Below the pieces are notes generated by a model. It was given only the letters and a program-made list of their open reading frames with translations, was not told where the DNA came from and searched no databases. This document shows, piece by piece, positions 1 through 12,300 of a stretch of DNA of 64,000 nt; within the stretch, counting starts at the first letter, position 1, and each line of letters opens with the position of its first letter. This stretch comes from Conchocele bisecta (Eukaryota > Mollusca > Bivalvia > Lucinida > Thyasiridae). A program made the translations under genes and the position numbers. The DNA is taken from NCBI GenBank assembly GCA_029237695.1, contig CM055273.1, positions 57,091,968 to 57,155,967 on the forward strand. Reading direction: 5' to 3'.

Positions 1-699
1 ATACAACCAGGATATGCCCCGTTCAGAATGTGCGGATGCGCAGCTTTATCTGGGTATACACTGGTTTCAATCGCTGTTTTGCATTAGGCTACATGTATAT
101 TTATTGCCCGAGATATTAACTTAAAATCAAAGAACTGAAAGTCCTGAAATCCTTCGCAGTACGTGCTTGTGGAGGACACATATACTAATAATTCATATGT
201 TGGAAAGTACATTGTAGTTTAAGAATTGGCACCAGGAGGGATGCGGAACTTTGCGGAATAGATGTAGTGCGGCTTGTCAGTAGTTGAGACAGCAACTATT
301 TAAATGGTCAGCTACATACAAGTTTCACTTGCTCAATAATTTCCCGAATATATATACTCACAGGATATATTGTTTTGTCATATGTTATTATACACTAGTT
401 CTGAAATATATATGCATATAACCATGGTAACCAATATTGGAAAACACAAAAATACAAAAATAGTATTTGTTGAAAAGGTGTTTACTTTTTGAAAATCAAT
501 GCAATACACTCGAGTACTGTTACCATCTTGCAATACACTTAACATGTGAACGTTTAATAATATTGGTTATCATGGCAACCATTTTAATATTTCACACAAT
601 CATATATACTCCATTTAAAATCAATATATTCGTCGAATCAGTATACATTATCAATGTTGCAAAAACAATATTTATCTTGACAAACATGATTGTTCAAAG
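1..699. other. AT-rich 5' flank, no gene seen
   Basis: I see no coding exon or RNA gene here. A 120-codon open frame over 467-829 runs into a repeat and has no recognisable domain. Bases around 83-118 resemble 2860-2900, next to the tandem duplication downstream, so a fragment of that repeat may reach this edge. Confidence 0.5.
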
Positions 700-1057
700 T
701 AATTTCACCTTGGCCTTGGACATGAAGGCCACATGGGTGTGGTACATGTATGGAATACAAATATGGATGATGATAAGGAAGTATATGCAGTTTGAAGTCA
801 ATCTGACTTACGGTTGCAGAAAACATTAAGGCAAATCGTACGGATGCAAATGTCTAAGTAATTTGACCTTGACCATGGAAATGAAGGCCGCATGAGTGTG
901 GTATGGAATTAAAATATGATTGATGATAAGAAAGTATATGAAGTTTGAGATCCTTCCGACTTTCCGTCACAGAGATAATGGGTACCCAAACTCTTTAACG
1001 CGGACGGACGGAAATACGAAAACTATATACCCCTCGACATACTATAGTTTTGTATAC
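700..1057. repeat. interspersed repeat with two internal units
   Basis: Two related units (about 700-830 and 860-975) share a core reading roughly 'TTGACCTTGACCATGGAAATGAAGGCC...GTGTGGTA'. They are followed by a CGGACGGACGG tract and 'TATACCCCTCGACATAC'. Units built on 'aaggtcaa' plus a CGGACGG tail occur elsewhere in the window, so this is an interspersed repeat and not a gene. Confidence 0.6.
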
Positions 1058-1117
1058 ACAGTTTAAACTGTAATATATTTTACAACAATTACAAACAAGA
1101 GCGAGCAGTCATGCATG

Positions 1118-1230
1118 GAACACGACAGGTGACATATGTCATCAGTCCCTTTTTTCCTGTCACAGTCATAGCTCAGGAAATAGACTGGTGAAATATGTCA
1201 TCAGTCCATTTTCTCCTGACACAGTCTCCT
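1118..1230. repeat. short tandem duplication (about 50 bp x 2)
   Basis: Two adjacent units (about 1123-1168 and 1176-1226) share 'ATATGTCATCAGTCC' and then 'CCTG(T/A)CACAGTC'. They differ at several positions. No function is inferred. Confidence 0.6.
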
Positions 1231-2205
1231 AAATTTAAAATTCATATCATTTTCCAATTCAAACAGGAATACTCAGTGATTTGTGACCCGGAGGATATAA
1301 CAATAACGTTCTACTTTCACTTTCATTTCAGCTACACATTCATTTTTAATTTATTGAGTAAATGATGCCGAAATATTTATTTAAATTAATATCTAATTAT
1401 TTAAATATACTTGTTTTAATTCATAATACAAATAATCTAGAGATAATTATTATCCTTATTCAAACTCAAGACAACGTTTCCTTTGTGAAGTGTATCGTAC
1501 TGTATATGCTGTGTAACGTCAAGTCTCAAGACTGTCGGCAGCGTATGCGCTAACACACACGACGTGTAATTATCAAAACATTGCTAGCACCTCTTTGGAA
1601 AGTTTGGATTTCCGCGCGAACTGTTTTACTAAATTCATTATAGATTAGTTGTTTTTTTAAGTAAAATGGACACTGATTAATAATATCGATGGCTCAAGAT
1701 TATTAAAACAGTATGTAACTGTCAAAAAACAAGGTTTCTGCTTTAAATCATCATCATTTCGCTGTCCAATGTCGGATTTTATCGAGCCATTGACCTATGT
1801 AAAGTTCAGAATGTAAGCTTTAATCTGATTGGTCATTCAAGAAAAACGTCACAGGGAAATCCCGCCCCTTCTATATCATTGCGCAAAATATCAACATACA
1901 TAACAAAGAACTCATATTAATACATGACAGTTTATAGTTTATAAAGTATACAAAAACTGCATACAAAAACTTTTGAATAACACACATATAGCACACAAAA
2001 GAAAACAACACATGTATTACGCTGAAACGGTAAGATAGTTCGCTGATTTACTGTTGTTGAACTACTTTTTTATGGCGTAGTACCGCGTGTTTTTCTAAAG
2101 TTAAACCCGCAAACTGTGACACTGGGACCGCCACTTAACTCAATAGCATATCTGCAATGACTGAGAATTTTCATATAGTTACTAAATCCGAGCTAATAAC
2201 TCGGA
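1231..2205. other. AT-rich intergenic DNA, nothing recognised
   Basis: No exon-like frame, RNA gene or clear transposon end was seen. The largest open frame here (about 63 codons from 1362) is low complexity and rich in Ile, Leu and Asn. Confidence 0.5.
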
Positions 2206-3680
2206 TAAAAAGTTCGCTAGCCTGAAAATGTATATAACGAGTACATCGGTCATCTGTAATTATTTACGTGATTCAACTAATTGTTACGATTGTGTGGTTG
2301 TTTTCTCCGCATAACTATAGTGCATGCTTCATAATGATTAATGAACAGTGTAAGCCCAGATCAGACTCATACACGTACACATTTTAAAAAATCGATTAGA
2401 AAACAGCATACACGCATATACGTTCTGCATCCGTGCAGTCTGATCATAGTATACACCCATAGCAACTGATATACTGATTTGTAATTGCAGCATAGACTTT
2501 GTCTTATTTGATTAATTGCAACCTGCAATACTTAATATAATTTCATCTTTATTCGAAATAATTAACGTAATTCCCTTTTTACGTACACGGGAATTATAAA
2601 TCTTGGTCAGAATACGTTAGTTTACAAATTTATTTAATTACTTACGCTGGTTGTACGGTAAATATTTGTATCGTTGCATGTTTTCTCTTGATTTCATGGC
2701 AATATTAACGGGATTTATACCGATTATCGAAACTAATATTGGTGAAAGTGTCACAAATTATAAAATTGTCAATAAATGGAAATGTGTTGTTTTTATTTCT
2801 AGGGAATTAAGCAGAATCATCGCGAACTATTTACTGCAAACTAAACTAAACCTCCTTGAATTAGGCTACATGTATATTGCCCGAAATATTAAGTGAAAAA
2901 AAGTTCGCCAGTCTGAGAATATATATAACGAGTACATCGGTCATCTGTAATTATTTACATATAGTGCAGGCTACATAATGATTAATAACCAGTGTAAGCC
3001 CAAATCAGACTCATACACGTACACATTTTAATTAATAGATTATAAAATATCATACACGCATATAAGGTCTACATCTGCGCAGTCTAATCATAGTATACAC
3101 ATATAGCAACTGACATATTAGTAATGTTATTTGTGTGAATAACTTTGTAATTCCATTGATAATAGTGAAATTCACGTTCATAAGGATGATAATGCTAAAC
3201 TGGTCTATATTGCTCTGTTTTATTACCAGATTTGTGCAACGTTAAATTATGATAACAAATGTTCTCTTCAATTTGCATGTTCTACTGACTTGTAATGTCA
3301 GCATAGACTTTGTCTTATTTGATTATCTTTGACATAATTGAAACTTGCATTACTTAACATATATAATTTCATCTTTATTTGATATCGTTAGAAATAATTA
3401 ACGTAATTCCCTTTTTACATACACGGGACTTATAAATCTTGATCAGACTACGTTAGTTTACAAAATTACTTACGCTGGTTGTAACTATTTGTATCGCTGC
3501 ATGTTTTCTCTTGATTTCACGGCAATATTAACGAGATTTCCACCGATTATCGAAACTAGTATTGGTGAAAGTGTCACAAATTATAAAATTATCAATAAAT
3601 GGAAATGTGTTGTTTTTATTTACAGGGAATTAAGCAGAATCATCGCGAATTATTTACTGCAAACTAAACTTCCTTGAACT
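2206..3680. repeat. diverged large tandem duplication (~0.65-0.8 kb x 2)
   Basis: Copy 1 (about 2206-2858) and copy 2 (about 2896-3680) align in order through three landmarks: 'AACGAGTACATCGGTCATC' (2237 and 2928), 'CAGACTCATACACGTACACA' (2361 and 3006) and 'CATGTTTTCTCTTGATTTCA' (2678 and 3500). Copy 2 carries about 130 bp extra near 3125-3300. The 3' third is open in both copies and encodes related ~60-residue peptides (MFSLDF...LLQTKL) with several amino-acid differences and no known domain. This is probably decaying non-coding sequence, possibly an old element. A short unrecognised exon is not excluded. Confidence 0.75.
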
Positions 3681-4063
3681 TTATTTGTACAAAGGAAGAA
3701 TATTTAATTCCACGTTTGGTATAAAATATTTGCGATGTCCATTACGGAAAACATATTTAACTTTGGAAATCATGTTTACGTCGTCATAAATGTCATTTTC
3801 AATAACATAAACATGTTAGGGAAGTGAGATACATGGTAACCTGACACGTTAATTCGAATATCACAGTGGTCATTGGTGGACTCGCCACACTACATGTACA
3901 TGGATTATCGATTTACATAGCGATAAAATTGCATACATCACGTGACACCTGTACATTTCCGAGTGATAACCGAAAAAGCCGATATCACGGAAATTGCCGA
4001 CTGACCATCACGTATTGGTCAGCTGAAATTGACTATGGGTTTTGTCCAGGTAAGGTGGCCGCG
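3681..4063. other. unassigned 5' flank
   Basis: No gene was found. The stretch from about 3865 is open for ~80 codons but shows no domain and runs straight into a repeated segment. Confidence 0.4.
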
Positions 4064-4160
4064 AAAGTTGGATATGGTTTATTTTGCCAGAAAATGTCTC
4101 AGATGATGTCTCTGATATAAAGAACAGTTTGTGCCTACTTGGGCATGTACCTTTAAAATC
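4064..4160. repeat. family M repeat fragment
   Basis: It contains 'TTGCCAGAAAATGTCTCAGA', then TGATATAAAGAACAG, then 'GGGCATGTACCTTTAAA'. The same block recurs near 21955-22072, 55929-56128 and 56398-56436, in inverse order near 22655-22730 plus 23034-23186, and in a weaker form near 11690-11835. It is an interspersed element of unknown class. Confidence 0.7.
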
Positions 4161-4867
4161 ACTCCCAATCACTCATCAATATACCTATAATTGTTACAGT
4201 CAAAGATACTCCTTATACGTTCGAAGACAGCAAATAAGCGTCGATAATGTATACATATCTACAATTGGTTAATGGTCTACTGTCCAACAGTCCAAACTGG
4301 TTCAATTTCGCTCACGGACAAGGGTGATAAGCACGATTTTCGTAATTATCACATTTCACCCGTCCGTCCGTATTATATTGTATTAAACTGTTCCTAGGCG
4401 TTTAGTCAAGCCCTTCAACTTCTTTCGACGCATTTGGACATTGGTTATAGGCACTCGGTTGGTTGCAACGTGAACACCTATATATAGGGTCGATCGCAAA
4501 TTTACTTGTATATGGTTATGCCACCACTTGTTCAATCTGCATTTAAACGCCTTCAATGATGGGCTAACACTATCGTCGGAAATATTGTTCCAGATTCGAC
4601 CATGGCGTACGTTACCGTCGACGTTACCGTATGGCTTGATAACTTCAACATTCGATAAAAACTTTAGTAAATATGTGTCTTATGTTTCATGGTTGGCTTC
4701 TTGCAAGGATTTAGGGTGGAACTATATGTCTCGGCTTGTTGTAAAGGAAATTCCACTGATTTGCTCCAGCTCCCTAAACTGAGTATTCCCGTCCATGTAT
4801 TCTTTCTTTTGTTCTAATTAATCGAAAATTACCGACTAATTAGGATACTGGTGGGACGTACAAGAAC

Positions 4868-4868
<1 letters not shown>
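4161..4868. other. intergenic, nothing recognised
   Basis: No exon, RNA gene or repeat with a second copy in the window was identified. An 84-codon frame near 4528 has no recognisable domain. Confidence 0.4.
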
Positions 4869-4898
<30 letters not shown>

Positions 4899-4927
4899 AA
4901 GAAGAAGAAGAAGAAGAAGAAGAAGAA
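4869..4927. repeat. (AAG)n microsatellite
   Basis: An almost perfect AAG/GAA trinucleotide run of about 19-20 units. It creates artefactual poly-Lys and poly-Leu open frames on the two strands. Confidence 0.97.
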
Positions 4928-6119
4928 TATACATACTGTGTGTTTTGAACTGCTTAAAACGATTTACCGCAGATATTTTACCCACTCTAAGACTGTACTG
5001 ATAGGAATCACAGAACAATGTTCATTATTCGGTCATACGTGTACATGTCAAAAAGTATACCCAGTATCGAAAAGGCTCTACCATATGTCATGCGATAACC
5101 TTTTGGGCATCGTCTGTACCAGTCTGTGTCACACAGACGCACCAGAAATAAATCGTCATTTCCGGAAGCTGTCTGAGCAGACTCGATGCGCAAAAGAAAC
5201 TGCACACTCTGTAGTAATTGGAAGGTTTTGTATGATTCTGACACGCATTTTGCTAGAATAATGTCTTCTATCCGTTGGCATGGAATCGGCAAAATATTTA
5301 CTACATTACGATTGATGCTTGTTTGCATTCTTTATTGCACAGCCTAAAATAATTGATTTCTTTGCAGGCAAATTGGCGATTCGGAACGTTGATTGAATTT
5401 GGGTCACAGCCTCGCTTTCGTTTACTACAAAATGTCTTAAGGTCTTAAGCAATGCTTTAACTAGCGTGGGAATCAGCTGACATTAGTCTCATATCGGGAC
5501 CTAATTTGCTTATCGGCGTGGAATATCAGCTACAAACAGCCGGCGAAGGACCTGTTGGACACTGCATGGCCAGAACTAGTGTAGAAACCACTGTTTAGCT
5601 TTCTTAATTAGCATGCAGTTTCTGTTCCTGAACTATTTTAAATACAAATATGATTTAATATGAAATAATTCATGGCATATTTCATAGCAGTAAATACTTC
5701 TTGACTTGTACCAGTTTTATGATATCATTAAATTCTAATTTTACCAGGACAAGTTTGTTGCATGTTGATTATGTTTAATCGGCTAGGACACATAACTTCA
5801 AACACATATTGTGTGTGGTCAGGTCACGCTAAATTGTCACAGTATCATCACCCAAATATTTGGTACTCTATTCAATTGACATTCTTGTGAAAGGAATGCA
5901 GCACAGCCTAAGTTATTTGAAAGCAGATACCCACTTGAATAATTAATCGTGTCGTGAAACTGGTGTCTTATTCGTATATTGTGACATGTACACCTGCATT
6001 GTGAAAATATTAGTTTTATTCACTTTCTAAGGAATTTATAAACACTGGCATGAAGCATTATACAGAACAATCACTATTTTATTATAAAAAATTTTCTTAT
6101 AATTTGTGTTTTACTGAAT
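4928..6119 (+). other. proximal 5' flank / possible 5' UTR of SHOC2
   Basis: No other gene was found. Upstream of the proposed start codon the frame is closed by TGA at 6051-6053. An AG at 6064-6065, in the context 'CATTATACAG', could be the acceptor of a 5'-UTR intron, so the transcription start may lie further upstream. No convincing TATA or initiator element could be singled out in this AT-rich DNA. Confidence 0.4.
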
Positions 6120-6335
6120 ATGTCAGTATCTAAAAGGGTCAGTAAAAAGGGAAATGATGTTGTAGCGTCACGTCTAGCTGACTTTACTGGAGAAAAAGAC
6201 CTGCCAATTGTTGGACATACAAAGATGTCGGGTTCACAAGAACAGGACGACACTGTGTATTCAGGATCTGAGACTGATCCGACAATGGATGAACTATCAA
6301 ACTCACTAGAATCATCTGGCTTTAGAGATGCCAAG
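6120..6335 (+). CDS. SHOC2: SHOC2 coding exon 1 (residues 1-72)
   Basis: It opens with MSVSKR at the first ATG after an in-frame stop, with A at -3, and closes with AAG|GTGAGT in phase 0. The encoded segment is hydrophilic (Ser, Asp, Glu and Lys rich), like the variable N-terminus of SHOC2. Its end DAK joins exon 2 as [11 protein letters not shown], which resembles the DAKDGKKDSSA stretch of the human N-terminus. Residue 2 is Ser, as in human SHOC2. Sequence conservation is weak, so assignment rests on frame, phase, donor and that junction. Confidence 0.75.
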
Positions 6336-9300
6336 GTGAGTGTGAAAAAACATAACATGGCAGTACCTGGTCAGTGTTCGTTCCTTTTTGCCCATTTTGT
6401 AGGCTGTTTTTACAGTCCCATTCTCAATACCTGTATAATTGCTGGTCATTCGGTTTGTCAATGGGCAAGATATGTTTACAGGGCTCCAGATAAGGAATTA
6501 TTTATTGAGTATTGTTACTCCATCATTTCTGAAGCAATTGGGTATTTCAAAATTTTAATTGGGTAAAATAAAATCACACTACTGTTTACACATCAACAGA
6601 CAGCAATTATTGAATAGTTTGTTTCGAAAAGAAAACATATCTTGGCATTTCATTAGAATTGTCTCCAAGACGTGTTTTCATGAAAAAATAAGAAAAATAT
6701 TCTCTATTGGTGGTCTGTGTATTGTTTTCTGCAGCATGATAAAGGTACCACAATTGTTCTCATTGCTTTTTGATACTCACTACTTCTGATTTCAATTGAG
6801 TTTTTTGGCAATTTTAATTGGGTATTTACGCAAATACGCAGCTTATCTGGAGCTCTGGTATATTCCATGTCTAATTTAAACACAGAACTCCAGATAAGCT
6901 GTGTATTTGAGTAAAATAAAACCAATTGAAATCAGAAGTAGCGAGTATCAAAAAGCAATAACAAATTTGTGGTACCTTTATCATGCTACAGAAAACAATA
7001 AACAGACCACAAATATAGCATACATTTCTTTTTTTCCATGAAAGCTCATCTTGGTATTTCATTTGGAGACAATTCTAATGAAATGCCAAGACATGTTTTC
7101 ATTTCGAAGCAAACTATTCAATAATTGCTGTCTGTTGATGTGTAAACAGTAGTGTGATTTTATTTTACCCAATTAAAATATTGAAATAAACAATTGCTTC
7201 AGAAATGATGGAGTGAAAATACTCAATTACTAATACAGGTTTCGCATTACAGTAACCACTACATCCTGTTTACCTGATAATGCTCCAGATAAGGCATATA
7301 TTGGTGTATTTTACGCATTTAATAATGCACTTTCAGTGCTCCAGATAAGGTGTGTATTGACGTATTTTACGCAATTATTTTACCTGAATACGCATTGATT
7401 AGCAATGTGAAAATACGCATTGATTTTCAAATTGAGTGTGAAAATACGCATTGATTTTCAAATTGAGTAGTGAAAATACTGACATAAAATTTTGCCTTGG
7501 TGGAAAAACTTTTGAAAACTAATAGCTGGAGACTTCATGTTTGGTATGTGGCTTCCTTATGATGTGCAAATTGAATGTTGATAGTAGTAAACGTTTTAAA
7601 CCATGATGGCTGGAACATTCATATTTGGTATGTGGCTTCCTTATGGTGTGTAGATGTGCAAATACAATTTTGATATTCGTAAAAGTTTTAAACCCTAATA
7701 GCGTGGGTGTCAGGTGGGAGCACGCGATGGGTAATTTAACGATCGGGGTTCATCCTTACTGGAATCCCGACTGGAGACCTGGTTTGGCCCTCACATACGT
7801 CTTTGGCATATTGTATGTGACAGTTGAATCTGGTTATAACCCTTATGTGAGTATTACGATATTCGTAATCCTATTTTAGGGGAAGAGGCCAAGTGACTTT
7901 GGTGTGGTATGGACCTGGCACCAGGTCCGGTTATTCTAATTTCAGGGCTGAATATATTTGTTCTCGATGTAAATATTCCGTTCTGATTTTGGGATTTTCC
8001 CCCCAATGCAGCAGGTTAAAATGGGATCGAACCCGTTTGCCCCAGGGTTGGCAATTTCCCGGGAAATAAGAGTATTTCCCAGGACGGCGGGAAATACTGG
8101 GAAATACCGAGAAATATGAATCTTGGTGGTCTTTTTAATTCCAAAATGTCAAGATGAGTCTCTATGTTCCCCTATATCTACTATGGTTTATATCTGTGTT
8201 GACTGATAAGCCTACAGGTAAAACATTCTGCAATAAAAAAAGAAATAATAAGTTTATTTAGAGAAAAAAAACATCATTATTTTCTAGACAATTTTTGTCG
8301 CGCCAACTTGCGAAAAGCGCGATATAGTCGGCACATTGGCGTACGTAAAGTGCCGACTATGTCGCGCTTTCCGCGTGTGTCCGGTTAAAGTTTTTGGTTA
8401 AGTTTTTGGTTAAGTTTTTTGGTTAAAGTTTTTTGTTATACTATATCTCTGCAACTGCTTTGCCCATTACCTTGAAACTTCACATTGGTGTTTATCATCA
8501 TCTATATTGTCATTCTACCCCCCTCCCGTGCTGCCCCTGTGCCCAATGTCAAGGTCAAATTACTTTGAAGTTTTTGGTTAAAGTATTTGGTTAAGTTTTT
8601 CGTTATACTATATCTTTTTTTTTTAGTGTCCATGCCTCGCCACAAGGCGCGATATGCAGGCCGCGGCCATCTAGTCTTCCCTATATACAAGTCTATGTAG
8701 TATTTGCCAACTGTCTATTTTATTGTATATGAGAACACCCCTCATTACTATAGTAACCTGCCACAAATAAAAGCTGCTTTTGGAATTTTGAGAAAATCCC
8801 TGTTGATAACAGGGATAATCCATGTACAGTGTAAGTGTAATTGTTTTACAACTTCACATGACCATATACAGACCACCTGGGTTCTTATTATACAGTACGA
8901 CACTAAAGGTGTGAGAGAAGGCTGACAATTAACAGCCTGTTGTCATAGTCTGATGGTTTATTAAAATATATTAAAGTCTCATCAATGTACATGCAAATAA
9001 GTAGACATTAGTAGGCTTTTGGCTAATTGTAACGATTTTAGGTACTGTATCTCATACGTACCATCGTGGCCCATAGTCTTCACATTAAATAAATGTCATA
9101 ATAATAATGCAAATAAGTAATACAAATGCAAAGCATAAAACAACAGTACATTGTCAGTCATATAAGACTTGTAAGAGACTATGTGTGTGCACGTCATGCA
9201 TGCTAAGATCATTTATTCTCATTTCTTGATACCGAGTATTAGTGTGGGAGAAGGTTGACAATTAACAGCCTGTTGTCTCAACATAGTCTGATCATGATGA

Positions 9301-12300
9301 CATTGTGAATTGTATCTAGCAGACACTCAGGTGCTTCTGAAAAAATGAAGAAGTCCTTTACAAAAAAATAATACAACCAAAATATAAATGTCATGGTTGG
9401 CAAATATTCCACCTGACGAGTACCCCAAGTTGGGAATGAAACAGATCTGTACATTGTAATTAACCCCTATATCTAATTATTAAGTTGTTGATTGTTTAAT
9501 TAACTATTACTGAGCTTTAAGCTTAATTTAAATAACTTTAATTATCAAATAATAACATCAAAATTCATATTTCCCGGTGTTTCCCACTTTTGTGAGTATT
9601 TCCCAGGACAGGAATTTCCCGCCCCCGGTATTTCCTGGCCAACCCTGGTTTGCCTGGCCATGACCTTAGCTGTTGATAGGCCGTTAAACACTAATGAACA
9701 AACAAATAAAAACCCTAATAGCTGGAAACTATGATTTGGTATGTGACTTCCTAATGGTATGTAGATGAGCAAATTTAATTTTAATAGTCGTAAAAGTTTT
9801 AATCCCAAATAGATGGAGACGTCGTGTTTGGCACATGTATGTGCCTTCCGTATGGTGTGCCAGTGCTCCAGATAAGGAATTAGTAATTGAGTATTGTCAC
9901 TCCATCATTTCTGAAGCAATTGGGTATTTCAAAATTTTAATTGTGTAAAATAGAATCACACTACTGTTTACACATGTGCAGACCGCACTTATTCAATAAT
10001 TTGCTTCTGAATGAAAACACATCTTGGTATTTCATTAGAATTGTCTCCTTGGAGACAATTCTAATGAAATACCAAGATGTGTTTTCATGGAAAAATAAGA
10101 AAATATGCTATATTTGTGGTCTGTTTATTGTTTTCTGTAGCATGATAAAGATACCACAATTTTTAGCTCACCTAAGTGAAGCTCATGTGAGCTATTGTTA
10201 CCGCAATGTGTCCGTCGTCCGTCGTCGTCGTCCGTGAACATTTTCAAACGTCTTCTCCTCGGTAACCATTTGGCCTATAGTCACCAAACTGCATGGTCAT
10301 GGTCCTTAGGTAGGGGGATTACAAAATTGTTAAAATGACGTCATTACGCAATCCAAGATGGCCGCCATCTAAAAATAGCACAGATTCTTCAAAAATCTTC
10401 TTCTCAAGAACCGCCAACCGGATTTCGACAAAACTTGGTAGGAATGATCGATGTACAATGCTCTTTCAAAGTTGTTAAAATGGTGACCCCGGGGTCAAAA
10501 ATGGGCGTGGCCCGTGGGGTCAAATTGGAGTCAAATTTTATTTTTGACCGAATATGGTCATGTCATATATCAAATCGAAGGTATCAACGAGGCGAACACT
10601 CTGGTGCATTTTTTGTCGAAATCGGATGGTTATGTCATCCAAGATGGCCGCCAAAATGTCAAAAGGTCGTTTTTTTATTAGAGATTTCAAAATTCTTCTT
10701 CACATGAACCACTTGGCCCATGGTAGTCAAACTTAAAAGTTATGGTCTATGGGTGAAGCCGCTTCAGATTTGTTAAGATGGAGGTCATCGCTAATCCAAG
10801 ATGGCCGCCGTCCAAAAATAGCATAATTTTTTTTAAAATCTTCTTCTCATGAACCACTAACCGGATTTCGACGAAATTTGCTAGGAATGATCGATGTACA
10901 ATGCTCTTTTAAAAGTTGTTAAAATGGTGACCCCGGGGTAAAAAATGGGCGTGGCCCGTGGGGTAAAATTTTAATTTTGACCGAATATGGTCATGTTATA
11001 TATCAAATTGAAGGTTCAACGAGGCGATCACTCTGGTGCATTTATTGTCGAAATTGGATGGTTATGTCATCCAAGATGGCCGTCGAAAGGTCGTTCTTTT
11101 ATCAGAGATTTAAAAATTCTTCACATGAACCGCTTGGCCCATGGTAGCCAAACTTAAAAGTTATGGTCCATGGGTGGAAGCCTTTTCAGATTTGTTAAAA
11201 CGGAGGTCGTCGCTTATCCAAGATTGCCGCCGTCTAAAAATAGCACAAATTCTTAAAAAAAATTCTTCTCATGAACCGCCAGCCGGATTTCGACGAAACT
11301 TGGTAGGAATGATCCATGTAGAATCTCTTTCAAAGGTGTTAAAAAGGTGACCCTGAGGTCAAAAATAGGTGTGGCCCATGGGGTCAAATTGTATTTTTGA
11401 CTGAATATGCTCCTGTCATGTGAGCCACGTCGCGAGAAAACCTGTCTTCGGGAGTCTGACGACGTCACAAGATATGACGTCGTGAACTTAGCTGACGTAA
11501 TTTCCGTTGAGATTTGCATGTTTCACCCTGACTTCGAAGTTTAGTTGCTTCTTTCAGAACAATAGGCTACGATACTCGCTCACTGAAAGCTTAGTGAGTT
11601 GACTCTCCAAAAGACAAAATGCTACCGTAACACACGCAAAACAGACACAAGGCGGTGTAACAAGCTGATATTGCAGTAACAATACGTCTGATATAAATTG
11701 TATATTAATGCCAATCAGTACGTGGGGTTTATGGTGAAATTAATGTTTATTTGGCCTGAAGATGTCATATCTACAGAATATGCAAAACTATCTATAAAGA
11801 ACGTGTGCCTACTGAGTGGGCATGTTCATTTAATGTTGAACGTATTGTCCTCCCTATTTACAGGTGTATTCCCATCTGTATTTGCTGAACTGTCGTATAA
11901 CCCAATGAACCAACCAGTTAATCAATACAGAAATGACATACATGGACAGTAAATATTACTGTCTGTTTCATATACTTATGTGGTTTTCTACAATTATAAA
12001 TTATTAAAATGCTCAGTAAACAGGACGTCAAAAAGAAGAAATACGTATACCGAATCCGCCGTACACGCGCACACGTTTATACTTGTTGGTACATGAACTT
12101 GCAGGTTTGTCTTTGTCGCTTTTCACTTTCATGTATTACCAAAACAATCAAGCTCATCTGTCTATACATTCATTATTCAATGCCCAACATGCTTCTAATC
12201 TGTCAACTTGCAAACTGTTGTAAATGTTGGCGTATACTCTATGTGTACCGGTAGCTACGTATATACGATAACGTCGTTTTGACGTCGCTTTTATGTGACG

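Noticed and set aside
467..829. 120-codon frame near the window start
   Set aside because: It overlaps an interspersed repeat, with hydrophobic low-complexity composition and no family match.
4851..5261. 136-codon frame with a long lysine run (and leucine run on the other strand)
   Set aside because: Produced by the (AAG)n microsatellite. No domain and no splice or conservation support.
6336..6566. extension of SHOC2 exon 1 as an unspliced 148-codon protein
   Set aside because: The frame continues past a good GTGAGT donor into a family A transposon. The conserved gene requires splicing to exon 2 in phase 0.
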